Positions 44,128 through 53,282 of a DNA stretch of 64,000 nucleotides are shown piece after piece. The stretch spans positions 2,728,001-2,792,000 of the forward strand of contig NZ_CP151762.1 of NCBI RefSeq assembly GCF_038443675.1. The letters run 5' to 3'. The notes beneath the pieces were generated by a model. It made no database searches and was not told where the DNA came from. It saw only the letters and a program-made list of their open reading frames with translations. The DNA is from Yoonia sp. G8-12. Its GTDB lineage: Bacteria; Pseudomonadota; Alphaproteobacteria; Rhodobacterales; Rhodobacteraceae. The translations under genes and the position numbers were made by a program. Numbering within the stretch: position 1 is the first letter of the stretch; each line of letters starts with the position of its first letter.

Positions 44128-45342
44128 ATGCCTGTTTCGCCCCTCGCCCCCGCAAAATTCCCGCAATTGCCAACCATAGGCGGGGTCACCTTTGCGGCCG
44201 CCGCCGCTGGCATCAAATACAAGGATCGGGCGGATGTCATGCTGGCCGTGATTGCGCCGGGTTCTTCGATCGCGGGTGTTTTCACACGTTCCGCCACACG
44301 CTCTGCGCCGGTTTTGGACTGTCAGGCGAAACTGGGTAGCGATGCCAGCAAAATTGCTGCATTTCTGGTGAACTCAGGCAATTCAAACGCCTTTACCGGC
44401 AGTCGCGGCAGCGCATCGGTCGAAGCCGTGTGCAAGGCAGTCGCGGCCGAAACAGGCGCGCCGGTGGACCGCATTTTTACCGCATCAACCGGCGTGATCG
44501 GCGAGCCGCTTCCACATGACCGGATCATCGCCAAGATCACAGAATTGCACGAAAACCAAAGCGCGGGAGAGATCGAAAACGCCGCCCGCGCCATCATGAC
44601 AACCGATACATTCGCGAAAGGGGCCGCTGCCACGGTGACGGTGGACGGCAAAGAGGTGAAAATCGCAGGCATCGCCAAAGGCTCTGGCATGATTGCGCCG
44701 GATATGGCCACGATGCTGGTGTATATATTTACAGATGCGCAGATCGGGCAGGCCGATTTGCAGAAGCTGGTGTCCGAAACCAACGCAAAGACCTTCAATT
44801 GCATCACCGTCGATAGCGACACATCTACCTCTGACTCGCTCTTGATGGCGGCAACAGGGGCATCGGGCGTCGATGTCACTGGGAACGCCGATTTTGCAAC
44901 GGCCCTGCATGAAGTCATGCAAGATTTGGCGCATCAGGTCGTCCGTGATGGCGAAGGTGCAACCAAATTTGTAACGGTCAAAGTCACCGGCGCACAGGAC
45001 GACAGCGACGCACACAAAGTGGCACTTTCCATCGCCAATTCACCCTTGGTCAAGACCGCCATTGCGGGCGAGGACGCCAATTGGGGGCGGGTTGTGATGG
45101 CAGTCGGCAAATCCGGGGCAGCGGCAGACCGCGATACGCTCAGCATCCGTTTTGGCGACATCACAGTGGCCGAAAACGGATGGCGCGCGCCGGATTATTC
45201 GGAAGAGGCCACGAGCGCCTATATGAAAAATTCCGAGCTTGAGATCGGGGTTGATCTGGGGATCGGCAATGGGGAAAGCACCGTCTGGACCTGCGATCTG
45301 ACCCACGGCTACATCTCGATCAACGCAGATTACCGCTCATGA
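44128..45342 (+). CDS. argJ: Bifunctional ornithine acetyltransferase/N-acetylglutamate synthase
   Basis: A 404-residue Ntn-like enzyme of the cyclic arginine pathway, moving acetyl from acetylornithine to glutamate. The self-cleavage site is MATMLVYIF near residue 192, where the Thr becomes the nucleophile of the beta chain. GVTFAAAAAGIKY at the start, NSGNSNAFTG and the final HGYISINADYRS are family marks. Its stop overlaps the mutT ATG by 4 bases. Confidence 0.97.
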   Translation: MPVSPLAPAKFPQLPTIGGVTFAAAAAGIKYKDRADVMLAVIAPGSSIAGVFTRSATRSAPVLDCQAKLGSDASKIAAFLVNSGNSNAFTGSRGSASVEAVCKAVAAETGAPVDRIFTASTGVIGEPLPHDRIIAKITELHENQSAGEIENAARAIMTTDTFAKGAAATVTVDGKEVKIAGIAKGSGMIAPDMATMLVYIFTDAQIGQADLQKLVSETNAKTFNCITVDSDTSTSDSLLMAATGASGVDVTGNADFATALHEVMQDLAHQVVRDGEGATKFVTVKVTGAQDDSDAHKVALSIANSPLVKTAIAGEDANWGRVVMAVGKSGAAADRDTLSIRFGDITVAENGWRAPDYSEEATSAYMKNSELEIGVDLGIGNGESTVWTCDLTHGYISINADYRS

Positions 45343-45737
45343 AAACGGTTCTGGTTTCGGCCGTCGCCTTGATTGACAGCGACGGGCGCATCCTTTTGGC
45401 GCAGCGGCCCCAGGGCAAATCCATGGCCGGCTTGTGGGAATTTCCGGGCGGTAAGGTCGAGACCGGCGAAACGCCCGAGGTGGCGCTGATCCGCGAATTG
45501 CAGGAAGAGTTGGGCATAGATACATGGGCGTCCTGCCTCGCCCCGCTCACCTTCGCCAGCCATACCTATGAAAGTTTCCACCTGCTCATGCCGCTTTTTG
45601 CATGCCGCAAATGGGACGGCACACCGCAGTCACGTGAAGGTCAGGCGCTGAAATGGGTGCGGGCAAATGACTTGCGGGATTACCCGATGCCAGCCGCAGA
45701 TGTGCCGTTGATCCCGATTTTACGGGATTGGGTGTAG
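45339..45737 (+). CDS. mutT: 8-oxo-dGTP diphosphatase (Nudix, MutT)
   Basis: A 132-residue Nudix hydrolase that removes oxidised dGTP from the nucleotide pool. The Nudix box runs from GGKVETGE to RELQEELGI (about residues 38-60) with all required Gly, Glu and Arg positions. FAS.TYESFHLLMPLF and ALKWVRANDLRDYPMP match MutT. Coupled to argJ, a pairing seen throughout the Rhodobacterales. Confidence 0.95.
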   Translation: MKTVLVSAVALIDSDGRILLAQRPQGKSMAGLWEFPGGKVETGETPEVALIRELQEELGIDTWASCLAPLTFASHTYESFHLLMPLFACRKWDGTPQSREGQALKWVRANDLRDYPMPAADVPLIPILRDWV

Positions 45738-46066
45738 TTTAGAACGCATAGGACAGTAGCCAATCAGTGCACGCGACATTACTGTTTCTCGTCTCGCTTG
45801 TGGCGAGGGTACCCAGTATTTTCATCGGCAAAACTACTCAGATAGCCCGCTCCGACTTCAGGCCGCTTTGGCATGTGTCTTCTTCTGTATCGGTGTATCT
45901 TGATAACAATGTAGCAAACGATGAGTACGCCAAGAACATTGGTGATCTCGTTTGAGAGGTAATCAACAATATCCATAGCTCAGGCCCCTCATCATCAATC
46001 ATCTCAACCTACTCCACTATGAATAAAATTCAAATGTTGGACTACTAACCTTAACCCATCTCAAAA
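45738..46066. other. Intergenic region between mutT and infB, with one possible small gene
   Basis: The region lies between convergent mutT and infB. Apart from the possible small membrane-protein gene at 45779-45976 and the infB terminator beyond 46067 I see no promoter, repeat or RNA fold. The base composition is visibly more AT-rich than the flanking genes. Confidence 0.5.
45779..45976 (-). CDS. Possible small membrane protein
   Basis: A 65-residue open frame with a GAGGGG ribosome site 8 bases before the ATG. One transmembrane helix (about residues 10-26, ITNVLGVLIVCYIVIKI) is followed by a very basic stretch (HRYRRRHMPKR) that would stay in the cytoplasm. No recognised family. It overlaps a plus-strand frame of similar length (45767-45955), so coding is uncertain; the hydrophobic-then-basic layout favours the minus strand. 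Confidence 0.35.
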   Translation of the reverse strand: MDIVDYLSNEITNVLGVLIVCYIVIKIHRYRRRHMPKRPEVGAGYLSSFADENTGYPRHKRDEKQ

Positions 46067-46094
46067 CGCAAAAGGCGGCCCGAAAGGACCGCCT
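46067..46094 (-). terminator. Rho-independent terminator of the rimP-nusA-ylxR-infB operon
   Basis: AGGCGG (46073-46078) pairs with CCGCCT (46089-46094), with two more inner pairs closing a GAAA tetraloop. On the minus strand TTTTGCGTTTT follows. It ends 22 bases past the infB stop codon. Confidence 0.85.
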
Positions 46095-46115
46095 CTTGTT
46101 AGAATGAGCACCCTA

Positions 46116-48599
46116 TCAAAGGTTCCGTTCGACCTCTTCGCGTTCGAAAATCTCGATCACGTCGTTCGGGCGGATGTCTTCGTAATTCTCAAACGCCATG
46201 CCACATTCTTGCCCGGACTGTACCTCTGGCACCTCGTCCTTAAAGCGCTTGAGCGTTTTCAGCGTGCCTTCGTGGATCACCACGTTGTCACGCAGCAGGC
46301 GTACGCCAGCGGAACGACGCGCCACGCCTTCGGTCACAAGACAACCGGCAACTTTACCCACATTCGAGACCTTGAAGACCTCTTTTATGTTGGCGTAGCC
46401 GATGAACTTTTCACGGATCTCCGCAGAGAGCAGACCAGAGGCCGCCGCTTTCACATCATCTACAAGGTCGTAGATGACCGAGTAGTAGCGGATCTCGACA
46501 CCCTTTTGGTTGGCTGTGTTCCGTGCAGAGGCATTCGCACGTACGTTAAAGCCAAAGACGGGGGCGCCCGATGCCTCGGCAAGGCCGATATCAGTTTCCG
46601 TGATCGCGCCAACGCCCGAGTGCAGAACCCGCACGCGGACTTCGTCGTTGCCGATCTTTTCCATCGCTTGCACGATCGCTTCCGCCGAACCTTGCACGTC
46701 TGCTTTTACCACAATCGGCAATTCGCTGACGTTTTCATCGGCCTTGGCATTCGCCATCAGCTGTTCCAGCGTCGTCGCAGCACCCGCAGCGGCGCGTTTC
46801 TCTTTCGCGGCCTTTTCACGATACTCGGCGATTTCTCGCGCCTGCGCATCGGTATCAACCACGTTCAATACGTCGCCCGCTTCTGGTGTGCCGTTCAGGC
46901 CAAGTACCTCAACCGGAACCGCAGGACCCGCTTCTTGCACGCGCTCGCCTTTGTCGTTGATCAGCGCACGAACCTTACCGTACTGCTCGCCCACAACAAA
47001 GATATCGCCCTGGCGCAAGGTACCGTTCTGGATCAACACAGTCGCAACCGGACCGCGACCCACGTCAAGCTGCGCCTCGATCACGGCACCTTCGGCGGCG
47101 CGGTCAGGGTTCGCTTTGAGTTCCAGAATCTCGGCCTGCAGCGCAATCGCTTCAAGCAGTTCATCAAGACCTTTGCCGGTGATGGCCGACACTTCAACGT
47201 CCTGCACATCGCCGGACATTTTTTCGACGATCACTTCATGCTGCAACAGATCGGTGCGTACTTTGTCGGGGTTTGCTTCGGGTTTGTCGATTTTGTTGAT
47301 CGCCACGATCATCGGCACCTTAGCTGCCTTGGCGTGGTTAATCGCCTCAATCGTTTGCGGCATCACAGCGTCATCCGCAGCCACCACAAGCACAACAATG
47401 TCCGTGACCTGAGCACCGCGTGAACGCATCGACGTAAACGCCGCGTGACCCGGTGTATCCAAGAACGACAAGACAGCGCCACTCTCGGTTGTTACCTGAT
47501 AGGCACCGATATGCTGTGTGATCCCGCCTGCTTCACCGGCAACAACTTTTGCGTTGCGGATCGCATCGAGCAGCGATGTTTTACCGTGGTCGACGTGACC
47601 CATGATCGTGATGATCGGCGGACGCGGCTTCAGGTCTTCAGGTTTATCCTGAACGGCCTGAATGACATCTTCGACGTCAGCATCGGACACACGCACAACG
47701 GTGTGACCAAACTCTTCGATGATCAATTCCGCGGTATCGGCATCAATTGTCTGGTTCTGCGTCGCCATGATCCCGTTGGTCATCAGCGCTTTGACAACGT
47801 CAGCAACACGCTCGGCCATCCGGTTGGCAAGCTCGGAGACGGTAATCGCCTCTGGCAGCGCCACTTCGCGGAATACCTTTTCACGTTCAACCGATCCACC
47901 CATGGCTTTCGCACGGGCGCGATCCTGCTTGCGCTTCATTGCCGCCATTGACCGCTGACGCCCGCCTTCACGGCCTGCCATCGCGTCATTCAGCGTTAGC
48001 TTGCCGGACCGGCGACCATCGTCGTTGCCACGGTTTGATTTTGGCTTGGCTGCCTTGTCACGCGCGTCAGTGGCACGCTCCGCTTTGCGCGGTGCCGCAG
48101 ACGGGCGCGAAATCTCGGTTTCGCCAGGGGCAGCAGCAGCGGCCGGCGGCGCATCTGCGATAGCCTTGGCTTTCGCGGCGGCAGCGGCTTTGCGCTCTTC
48201 TTCCTCGGCTTTCGCCTTGGCGCGTTCCTCACGCTCACGATCTTCGGCCTCTTTGGCCTCCATCTCGGCGCGGCGCGCTTCGCGCTCGGCAGCACGTTCT
48301 TTCTCTTCGGCCTCGCGGGCGGCGGCTTCTTCGGCTTCGCGGGCTTTCGCAAGCCGCAGCGCGTTCATCCGGCGCTCCAACTCGACATCAGAGATGCCGG
48401 CAGGGCGTTTCTTTGGGTCACCGCCAACGGGGCCACCTGTCGTCGCGGGCTTGGCCGCACCCGGCTTGGGCACCACAACGCGCTTGCGTTTGGTTTCCAC
48501 CACGACGTTCTTGGTCCGCCCATGGCTAAAACTCTGCTTCACGTTTGAAGGGCGTGAACCACCAAGGCCGAGTGTCTTTTTACCGTCGTTATCGCTCAT
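46116..48599 (-). CDS. infB: Translation initiation factor IF-2
   Basis: An 827-residue GTPase that places initiator tRNA on the 30S subunit. The long N-terminal part (1-270) is charged and Ala/Glu/Arg-rich, mostly helical, and carries a SITHGRTK-like opening (KQSFSHGRTKNVVVE). The G domain (about 325-490) has GHVDHGKTSLLD, DTPGHAAF and NKIDKP; domains II-IV follow to the end. It overlaps the ylxR stop by 4 bases and is last in the operon. Confidence 0.98.
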   Translation of the reverse strand: MSDNDGKKTLGLGGSRPSNVKQSFSHGRTKNVVVETKRKRVVVPKPGAAKPATTGGPVGGDPKKRPAGISDVELERRMNALRLAKAREAEEAAAREAEEKERAAEREARRAEMEAKEAEDREREERAKAKAEEEERKAAAAAKAKAIADAPPAAAAAPGETEISRPSAAPRKAERATDARDKAAKPKSNRGNDDGRRSGKLTLNDAMAGREGGRQRSMAAMKRKQDRARAKAMGGSVEREKVFREVALPEAITVSELANRMAERVADVVKALMTNGIMATQNQTIDADTAELIIEEFGHTVVRVSDADVEDVIQAVQDKPEDLKPRPPIITIMGHVDHGKTSLLDAIRNAKVVAGEAGGITQHIGAYQVTTESGAVLSFLDTPGHAAFTSMRSRGAQVTDIVVLVVAADDAVMPQTIEAINHAKAAKVPMIVAINKIDKPEANPDKVRTDLLQHEVIVEKMSGDVQDVEVSAITGKGLDELLEAIALQAEILELKANPDRAAEGAVIEAQLDVGRGPVATVLIQNGTLRQGDIFVVGEQYGKVRALINDKGERVQEAGPAVPVEVLGLNGTPEAGDVLNVVDTDAQAREIAEYREKAAKEKRAAAGAATTLEQLMANAKADENVSELPIVVKADVQGSAEAIVQAMEKIGNDEVRVRVLHSGVGAITETDIGLAEASGAPVFGFNVRANASARNTANQKGVEIRYYSVIYDLVDDVKAAASGLLSAEIREKFIGYANIKEVFKVSNVGKVAGCLVTEGVARRSAGVRLLRDNVVIHEGTLKTLKRFKDEVPEVQSGQECGMAFENYEDIRPNDVIEIFEREEVERNL

Positions 48600-49240
48600 T
48601 TAGCTTCTTTATCCTTCCCGGAGGCCGTATCGCCACCGTTCCCTTCGCGTAATCCGCGTAGCTTTGTGGCTTCCTCTACAACACGATCGCTGAGTCTGCC
48701 AGTCGCAAGCGCGCCATGTATCACACTTTGCCGCCCAAATGCCAAACCCAATTCGGTTGACGTCAGGCAGCCAAAGTATCGGGCACCTTCGGGCGTCCAT
48801 AGTTTCGTTTTACCCCGTTCCGACCCATCAGAGGCCTGAACCAAGACGCGAACCCGCTCACCACCGGCAAGCCAGCCCTTTACCTTTTCAAATCCACACA
48901 CCGCACGGCCCGCTTTGCGGGTCAATGCGATCAGATCAACGGTGCGGCGGGCAAGTTGGCGCTCAACTTCCTCCACCAAACCATCCGGCACAGTCACGGC
49001 CTGCTTGGCAGAGCGTGAAAACTGACCCTTTTTCGCTTCTTCAAGCACATCACGGTTAGCCGTCACATACATGCCCCGGCCCGGCAGTTTCCCCAGAATA
49101 TCAGGTACAACCTGATTATCCGGCCCCACAACAAAGCGGATCAGCCCAGCCTTTGGCTGCACCTCACCCGTGACGATGCACTTGCGTTCGGCATCATCCC
49201 GGTCTTTGTTATGGCCACCACGCGCCATCTGCGATCCCAT
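48596..49240 (-). CDS. YlxR-type RNA-binding protein with L7Ae-like C-terminal half
   Basis: A 214-residue protein. The N-terminal YlxR (DUF448) domain, about residues 10-95, has KCIVTGEVQPKAGLIRFV and GKLPGRGMYV; the C-terminal half (about 105-185; LIALTRKAGRAVCGFEKV) resembles an L7Ae/L30e kink-turn binding fold. The alphaproteobacterial fusion of both is usual between nusA and infB. Probably a nucleic-acid-binding partner of the transcription-translation machinery. An ATG at 49228 is an alternative start. Confidence 0.9.
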   Translation of the reverse strand: MGSQMARGGHNKDRDDAERKCIVTGEVQPKAGLIRFVVGPDNQVVPDILGKLPGRGMYVTANRDVLEEAKKGQFSRSAKQAVTVPDGLVEEVERQLARRTVDLIALTRKAGRAVCGFEKVKGWLAGGERVRVLVQASDGSERGKTKLWTPEGARYFGCLTSTELGLAFGRQSVIHGALATGRLSDRVVEEATKLRGLREGNGGDTASGKDKEAK

Positions 49241-49253
49241 CAGAGGCCTGAGA

Positions 49254-50870
49254 TCAGGCCTCCTCCTCCGTGGTCAGCTCTTCTTCGTCTGCCGCAGCTT
49301 CGGCCGCAAGTTCATCCGGATCAACCCAACCGAGCATCACGCGGGCGGTCATTACCATGTCTTGCGCCTCTTCCAGCGATACTTCGAACGGCTCCAACAC
49401 ACCGTCATCTTTCACACGCTCGCCATTAACTGTTGTCCAACCACCGGCCAGTTCCCAGTCAGCACAGGTTGCAAAATCTTCCAGCGTTTTCACGCCATCT
49501 TTACCCAGCGCCTCTAGCATTGCAGGTGTCAGACCTTCGAAGTTCGCAAGGCTGTCTTCGACGCCAAGCGCACGGGCCGCTTCCATTGCTTTTTTGGCTT
49601 CTGCTTCCAGATAGTCACGCGCACGGGCCTGCAATTCGGCGGCCGTATCATCATCAACACCTTCGATGACCAACAGTTCGTCAAGTTCAACGTAGGCGAC
49701 TTCTTCCAGGTTCGTGAACCCTTCTGAGACCAATAGTTGGGCAAAGAACTCGTCCAGATCAAGGGTATCCATGAACAATTTCGTACGCAGTTCGAACTCG
49801 GCCTGACGACGCTTGCTCTCTTCTTCCTCGGTCATGATGTCGATATCCAGACCGGTCAGTTGCGATGCAAGACGCACGTTCTGGCCGCGACGGCCGATGG
49901 CCAGCGACAGTTGCTCCTCTGGAACAACAACTTCGATTTTGCCGGCTTCTTCGTCCAGAACAACCTTGGAAACTTCGGCAGGCTGCAATGCGTTCACAAG
50001 GAACGTCGGCATGTCTTCATTCCACGGAATGATGTCGATCTTTTCGCCCTGCAATTCGTTCACAACGGCCTGTACGCGCGAACCACGCATACCGACACAA
50101 GCGCCGACAGGGTCGATAGAGTTGTCATAGCTGATAACAGCGATCTTCGCGCGCGAACCGGGGTCACGGGCGACCGCCTTGATCTCAATGATGCCTTCGT
50201 AAATCTCTGGCACTTCCATCTTGAACAGCTCTGCCATGAATTCAGGTGCTGTGCGGCTAAGGAAGATTTGCGGGCCACGCTGTTCGCGGCGCACTTCCTT
50301 GATATAGCAACGGATGCGATCATTGGGGCGGTATGCCTCGCGACCGATCTTTTCATTGCGACGCAGGACGGCTTCGCCCGCACCCACATCGACGATGACA
50401 TTGCCGTACTCTTCGCGCTTGACCAGCGCGTTGATGATCGTGCCAGCGCGATCCTTGAATTCTTCGTACTGCTTGTCACGCTCTGCTTCACGGACCTTTT
50501 GCAAGATCACCTGCTTGGCAGACTGTGCAGCAATGCGACCCAATTCAACGGGTGGCACTTCTTCGATGAACTGCTGCCCGACCTCGGGGTTTTCCATATA
50601 TTCTTTGGCTTGCTCGACGGTGAACTCAGCCTGATAGTTCTCAAGCTCTTCATCCTCGACCACTGTACGGACGCGCGTAAACGTCGCCTTGCCAGTCTTG
50701 CGGTCGATGGATACGCGAATGTCCATTTCCGCGCCGTAGCGGGACTTGGCCGCACGGGCGAGCGATTCTTCCATCGCTTCCACAACAAGCCCGGGCTCGA
50801 TGTTCTTTTCGCGGGCCACGGCCTCTGCGGTTTGCAAAAGCTCCAACTGGTTGGCGGATGTATAAGCCAT
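49254..50870 (-). CDS. nusA: Transcription termination/antitermination protein NusA
   Basis: A 538-residue RNA-polymerase-binding factor: N-terminal domain (1-130), S1 domain (about 135-200, VKREEYGNVIVDVG), two KH domains (about 230-345; GACVGMRGSRVQAV and LAIGRRGQNVRLA), and C-terminal helix-hairpin-helix acidic repeats to 538 with a very acidic tail. The ATG at 50870 gives MAYTSANQLELLQ; the extra 24 upstream codons run into rimP and are ignored. Follows rimP with one base between them. Confidence 0.98.
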   Translation of the reverse strand: MAYTSANQLELLQTAEAVAREKNIEPGLVVEAMEESLARAAKSRYGAEMDIRVSIDRKTGKATFTRVRTVVEDEELENYQAEFTVEQAKEYMENPEVGQQFIEEVPPVELGRIAAQSAKQVILQKVREAERDKQYEEFKDRAGTIINALVKREEYGNVIVDVGAGEAVLRRNEKIGREAYRPNDRIRCYIKEVRREQRGPQIFLSRTAPEFMAELFKMEVPEIYEGIIEIKAVARDPGSRAKIAVISYDNSIDPVGACVGMRGSRVQAVVNELQGEKIDIIPWNEDMPTFLVNALQPAEVSKVVLDEEAGKIEVVVPEEQLSLAIGRRGQNVRLASQLTGLDIDIMTEEEESKRRQAEFELRTKLFMDTLDLDEFFAQLLVSEGFTNLEEVAYVELDELLVIEGVDDDTAAELQARARDYLEAEAKKAMEAARALGVEDSLANFEGLTPAMLEALGKDGVKTLEDFATCADWELAGGWTTVNGERVKDDGVLEPFEVSLEEAQDMVMTARVMLGWVDPDELAAEAAADEEELTTEEEA

Positions 50871-50871
50871 C

Positions 50872-51447
50872 TTAAGTGTTCTCCTCGCCATCAATGATGG
50901 TTTCGATTTCATCAAATTGGGTCTCGTCAATTTGACCCGCATCTTTGCGTCCGCGCAGCACGTCGCGGATCAACTCATCTGTCAGCACCAGTTTGGCGTC
51001 TGACAGCCATTCGAATTTCAAACCAATCGTGCCCTCGGCAATCGTGATCAGAATTTCATCACCCTCAGTGCCAGCCAATTGCCCTTTGAACCGGCGGCGG
51101 CCATCAATCAGTTCATCTGTTTCAACCTTGGCTTCAAAGCCTTCCCACTGGTCAAAATCCTTGATCCGAGTCAGCGGACGATCAATGCCGGGACTTGAAA
51201 CTTCGAGCGTGTAGACATCCAAAATCGGATCTTCGACATCCAACACGGCACTAATCGCTGTGGATACCTGCCCGCATTCATCAACCTCGATCTGGCCATC
51301 AGGGCGCTGCACCATGATTTGCATAATGCTTTCCTTGCCGGTCATCAGGCGCACGCGCACGACTTCGAACCCCATGTCTTCGATGACAGGGGTAATGATT
51401 TCAGCGATGCGGCGGTCAATGGCCGCTTTTGCTATCAGATCGTTCAT
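50872..51447 (-). CDS. rimP: Ribosome maturation factor RimP
   Basis: A 191-residue 30S maturation factor. The first domain has GFEVVRVRLM and VDECGQVSTAISAVLD, then LEVSSPGIDRPL, the family signature near residue 90; the C-terminal SH3-like domain follows. I choose the ATG at 51447 (MNDLIAKAAID), with GGAAAG upstream; the ATG immediately before is nearly as good. First gene of rimP-nusA-ylxR-infB; its leader contains a terminator-like hairpin. Confidence 0.94.
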   Translation of the reverse strand: MNDLIAKAAIDRRIAEIITPVIEDMGFEVVRVRLMTGKESIMQIMVQRPDGQIEVDECGQVSTAISAVLDVEDPILDVYTLEVSSPGIDRPLTRIKDFDQWEGFEAKVETDELIDGRRRFKGQLAGTEGDEILITIAEGTIGLKFEWLSDAKLVLTDELIRDVLRGRKDAGQIDETQFDEIETIIDGEENT

Positions 51448-51473
51448 CATTCTTTCCGACTTATCATTCGGCA

Positions 51474-51497
51474 CAAAAAAACGGGCGCGCGGCCCGT
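51474..51497 (-). terminator. Terminator-like attenuator in the rimP leader
   Basis: ACGGGC (51481-51486) and GCCCGT (51492-51497) close a 5-base loop and are followed on the minus strand by seven Ts, ending 27 bases before the rimP ATG. This is a complete intrinsic-terminator layout in the sense direction of the operon, which suggests controlled read-through. Confidence 0.65.
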
Positions 51498-51510
51498 GGT
51501 AAATTCCGGT

Positions 51511-51537
51511 GGTGTCTGGTGGTGGAAGCCAGACGCC
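51511..51537 (-). promoter_or_regulatory. Second hairpin in the rimP leader
   Basis: Nine-base arms 51511-51519 and 51529-51537 pair (one G/T wobble) around a 9-base loop, 13 bases upstream of the terminator-like hairpin on the transcript. It could be the sensor or binding half of an attenuation leader. Confidence 0.4.
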
Positions 51538-51609
51538 GCTGTTGAAGATCATATAGGGGAAGGTAGCGACGGGTGCAAGTGTTGATCGGGACAGCCACCC
51601 CCAAACGCA

Positions 51610-51637
51610 AAACGCCCCACCAATTGGCGGGGCGTTT
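51610..51637 (-). terminator. Terminator of the peptide ABC transporter operon
   Basis: A near-perfect palindrome with 9 outer pairs, one mismatch and two inner pairs around AATT. It lies 21 bases past the stop of the binding-protein gene; on the minus strand the 3' arm runs into GTTTTGCGTTTG, a modest U-tract. Confidence 0.65.
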
Positions 51638-51657
51638 CGTGTGATATCAGATCAGGC

Positions 51658-53208
51658 TTACGCCACAGACCAACGCTCGGCCATGCGCGCATTGTCCATC
51701 TGCCAGAGGTTACCCACGACCTCGGGCGAGGAGATGCGATTGTTCACAGCCTGCACATAGTTCGCGAACATGGGGATCAGAACACCACCTTCGTCGCGCA
51801 GGATTTGCTGCATCTCGAAGTACTGGTTACGGCGTGTGTCGCTATCCAACTCGGCACGTGCCATCAGCAACAGCTCTTGGAAACGGGCACTGTCTTTTTC
51901 GTCCCACTGGCTATCGTTCCAAGGCACACCAGCCTCATAAGCGCTCGAGAACATCCAGTCTTCGGTCGCGCGGCCCGACCAGTAGCAAGCACAGAATGCC
52001 TTTTTCAGCCACACATTGGACCAATAGCCATCCGCAGGCTCTTGGACCACATTGATGTTGATACCGCTGCTGGACGCGGATGCCTGGAAAAGCTGCGCTG
52101 CGTCAACCGCACCTTCAAAGGCCGCGTTCGATGCTGAAAGATCAATATCAAGACTGTCGAGACCCGCTTGCTGCAGGTAGAACTTTGCCTGATCCGGATC
52201 GTACTGCAGCTGCTCCATTTCACTGTGGTAGTACTGGTTTGCAGGACCGATCGGCGTGTCATTGCCAACAGCACCGTGACCCAGCAGGATCTTATCGACC
52301 ATTTCCTGACGGTTGATGCCGTACTTAAGCGCCTTGCGGACGTTCACGTCATTGAATGGCGCCACATCTGTCAGCATCGGGAAGGTGTACTGCTGGTTGC
52401 CTGTCACTTCCTGAATACGCAACGCCGGGTTCGCACGCAGCAACGCTTCAGTTTTAAAGTCGATCCGGTTAATCGCATCAACCTGACCCGTCATCAGCGC
52501 GTTCATCCGTGCTGTGTTGTCGTTGATCGCGATATATTCGATCTCGTCAAAGAAACCGGCGCCGTCACCTTTGTAGTGATCGGGATAGCGTGTCGCGACC
52601 ATGCGAACACCTGGATCGAACGATTGCACCTGATACAGACCCGTACCGATACCTTGGGCGATAGCCTCTTCGATCTGTCCGGCAGGATACATCAGAAGGT
52701 GATAATCTGACATCAGATACGGGAAGTCCGCGTTGCCACTGGCAAGCGTGAACTGAACCTGATGATCCGTGATCTTTGTCATCTCGCTAATCGCGGCAAC
52801 AATTGGCTGGGCCGCAGATTTTGCGCCTTCGGCCACGTGCATCTGCAACGATTCAATGACGTCATCTGCGCCAAAGGCTTTGCCGTTGTGGAAAGTCACA
52901 CCCTGACGCAGATTGAATGTCCAGACCTTAGCGTCAGCAGAGGCTTCCCAGCTTTCCGCCAATTCGCCCTTGAGCAAACCGTCAGCGCCTACTTCTGTCA
53001 GGCTGTCAAAAACAGCACCCTGCGCCGATGCGATCATATATAGGTCAGAGTGTGTCCGTCCGTCCCAGCTATCGGATGTGTTTGCACCTGAAAGGCCGGC
53101 GGTCAATTTGCCGCCACGTGTTTGCGCGCGAAGCGGCATCCCCGTAAGGCCCAGCACACCCGCAGCAACACCTGTCTTCAATAGACCGCGTCTACTAATT
53201 CCTTGCAT
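51658..53208 (-). CDS. Peptide ABC transporter substrate-binding protein (family 5), Tat-exported
   Basis: A 516-residue SBP_bac_5 protein. The N-terminus has a twin-arginine motif (SRRGLLKTG) before a hydrophobic stretch, so export by Tat is likely. Mature-domain marks are WTFNLRQGVTFHNGKAF near residue 100, DNTARMNALMTGQVDAI near 230 and the late VAPFNDVNVRKAL. It binds di- or oligopeptides (possibly other small ligands) for the DppBC-type permeases encoded upstream. Start at ATG 53208; 11 codons further upstream are open but lack a signal-like sense. Last gene of the operon. Confidence 0.92.
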   Translation of the reverse strand: MQGISRRGLLKTGVAAGVLGLTGMPLRAQTRGGKLTAGLSGANTSDSWDGRTHSDLYMIASAQGAVFDSLTEVGADGLLKGELAESWEASADAKVWTFNLRQGVTFHNGKAFGADDVIESLQMHVAEGAKSAAQPIVAAISEMTKITDHQVQFTLASGNADFPYLMSDYHLLMYPAGQIEEAIAQGIGTGLYQVQSFDPGVRMVATRYPDHYKGDGAGFFDEIEYIAINDNTARMNALMTGQVDAINRIDFKTEALLRANPALRIQEVTGNQQYTFPMLTDVAPFNDVNVRKALKYGINRQEMVDKILLGHGAVGNDTPIGPANQYYHSEMEQLQYDPDQAKFYLQQAGLDSLDIDLSASNAAFEGAVDAAQLFQASASSSGININVVQEPADGYWSNVWLKKAFCACYWSGRATEDWMFSSAYEAGVPWNDSQWDEKDSARFQELLLMARAELDSDTRRNQYFEMQQILRDEGGVLIPMFANYVQAVNNRISSPEVVGNLWQMDNARMAERWSVA

Positions 53209-53282
53209 GATTATCGTCTCCCTAGTTGTCTTATTCGGCACTTTTTGCCGGTTTATTCCATCACTCTCGTGAATGATTCGAA

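Noticed and set aside
46104..47423. 439-residue plus-strand frame
   Set aside because: Antisense shadow of infB with biased composition (His, Arg, Phe) and no family resemblance.
49737..50897. 386-residue plus-strand frame
   Set aside because: Antisense shadow of nusA; codon pattern mirrors the minus-strand gene.
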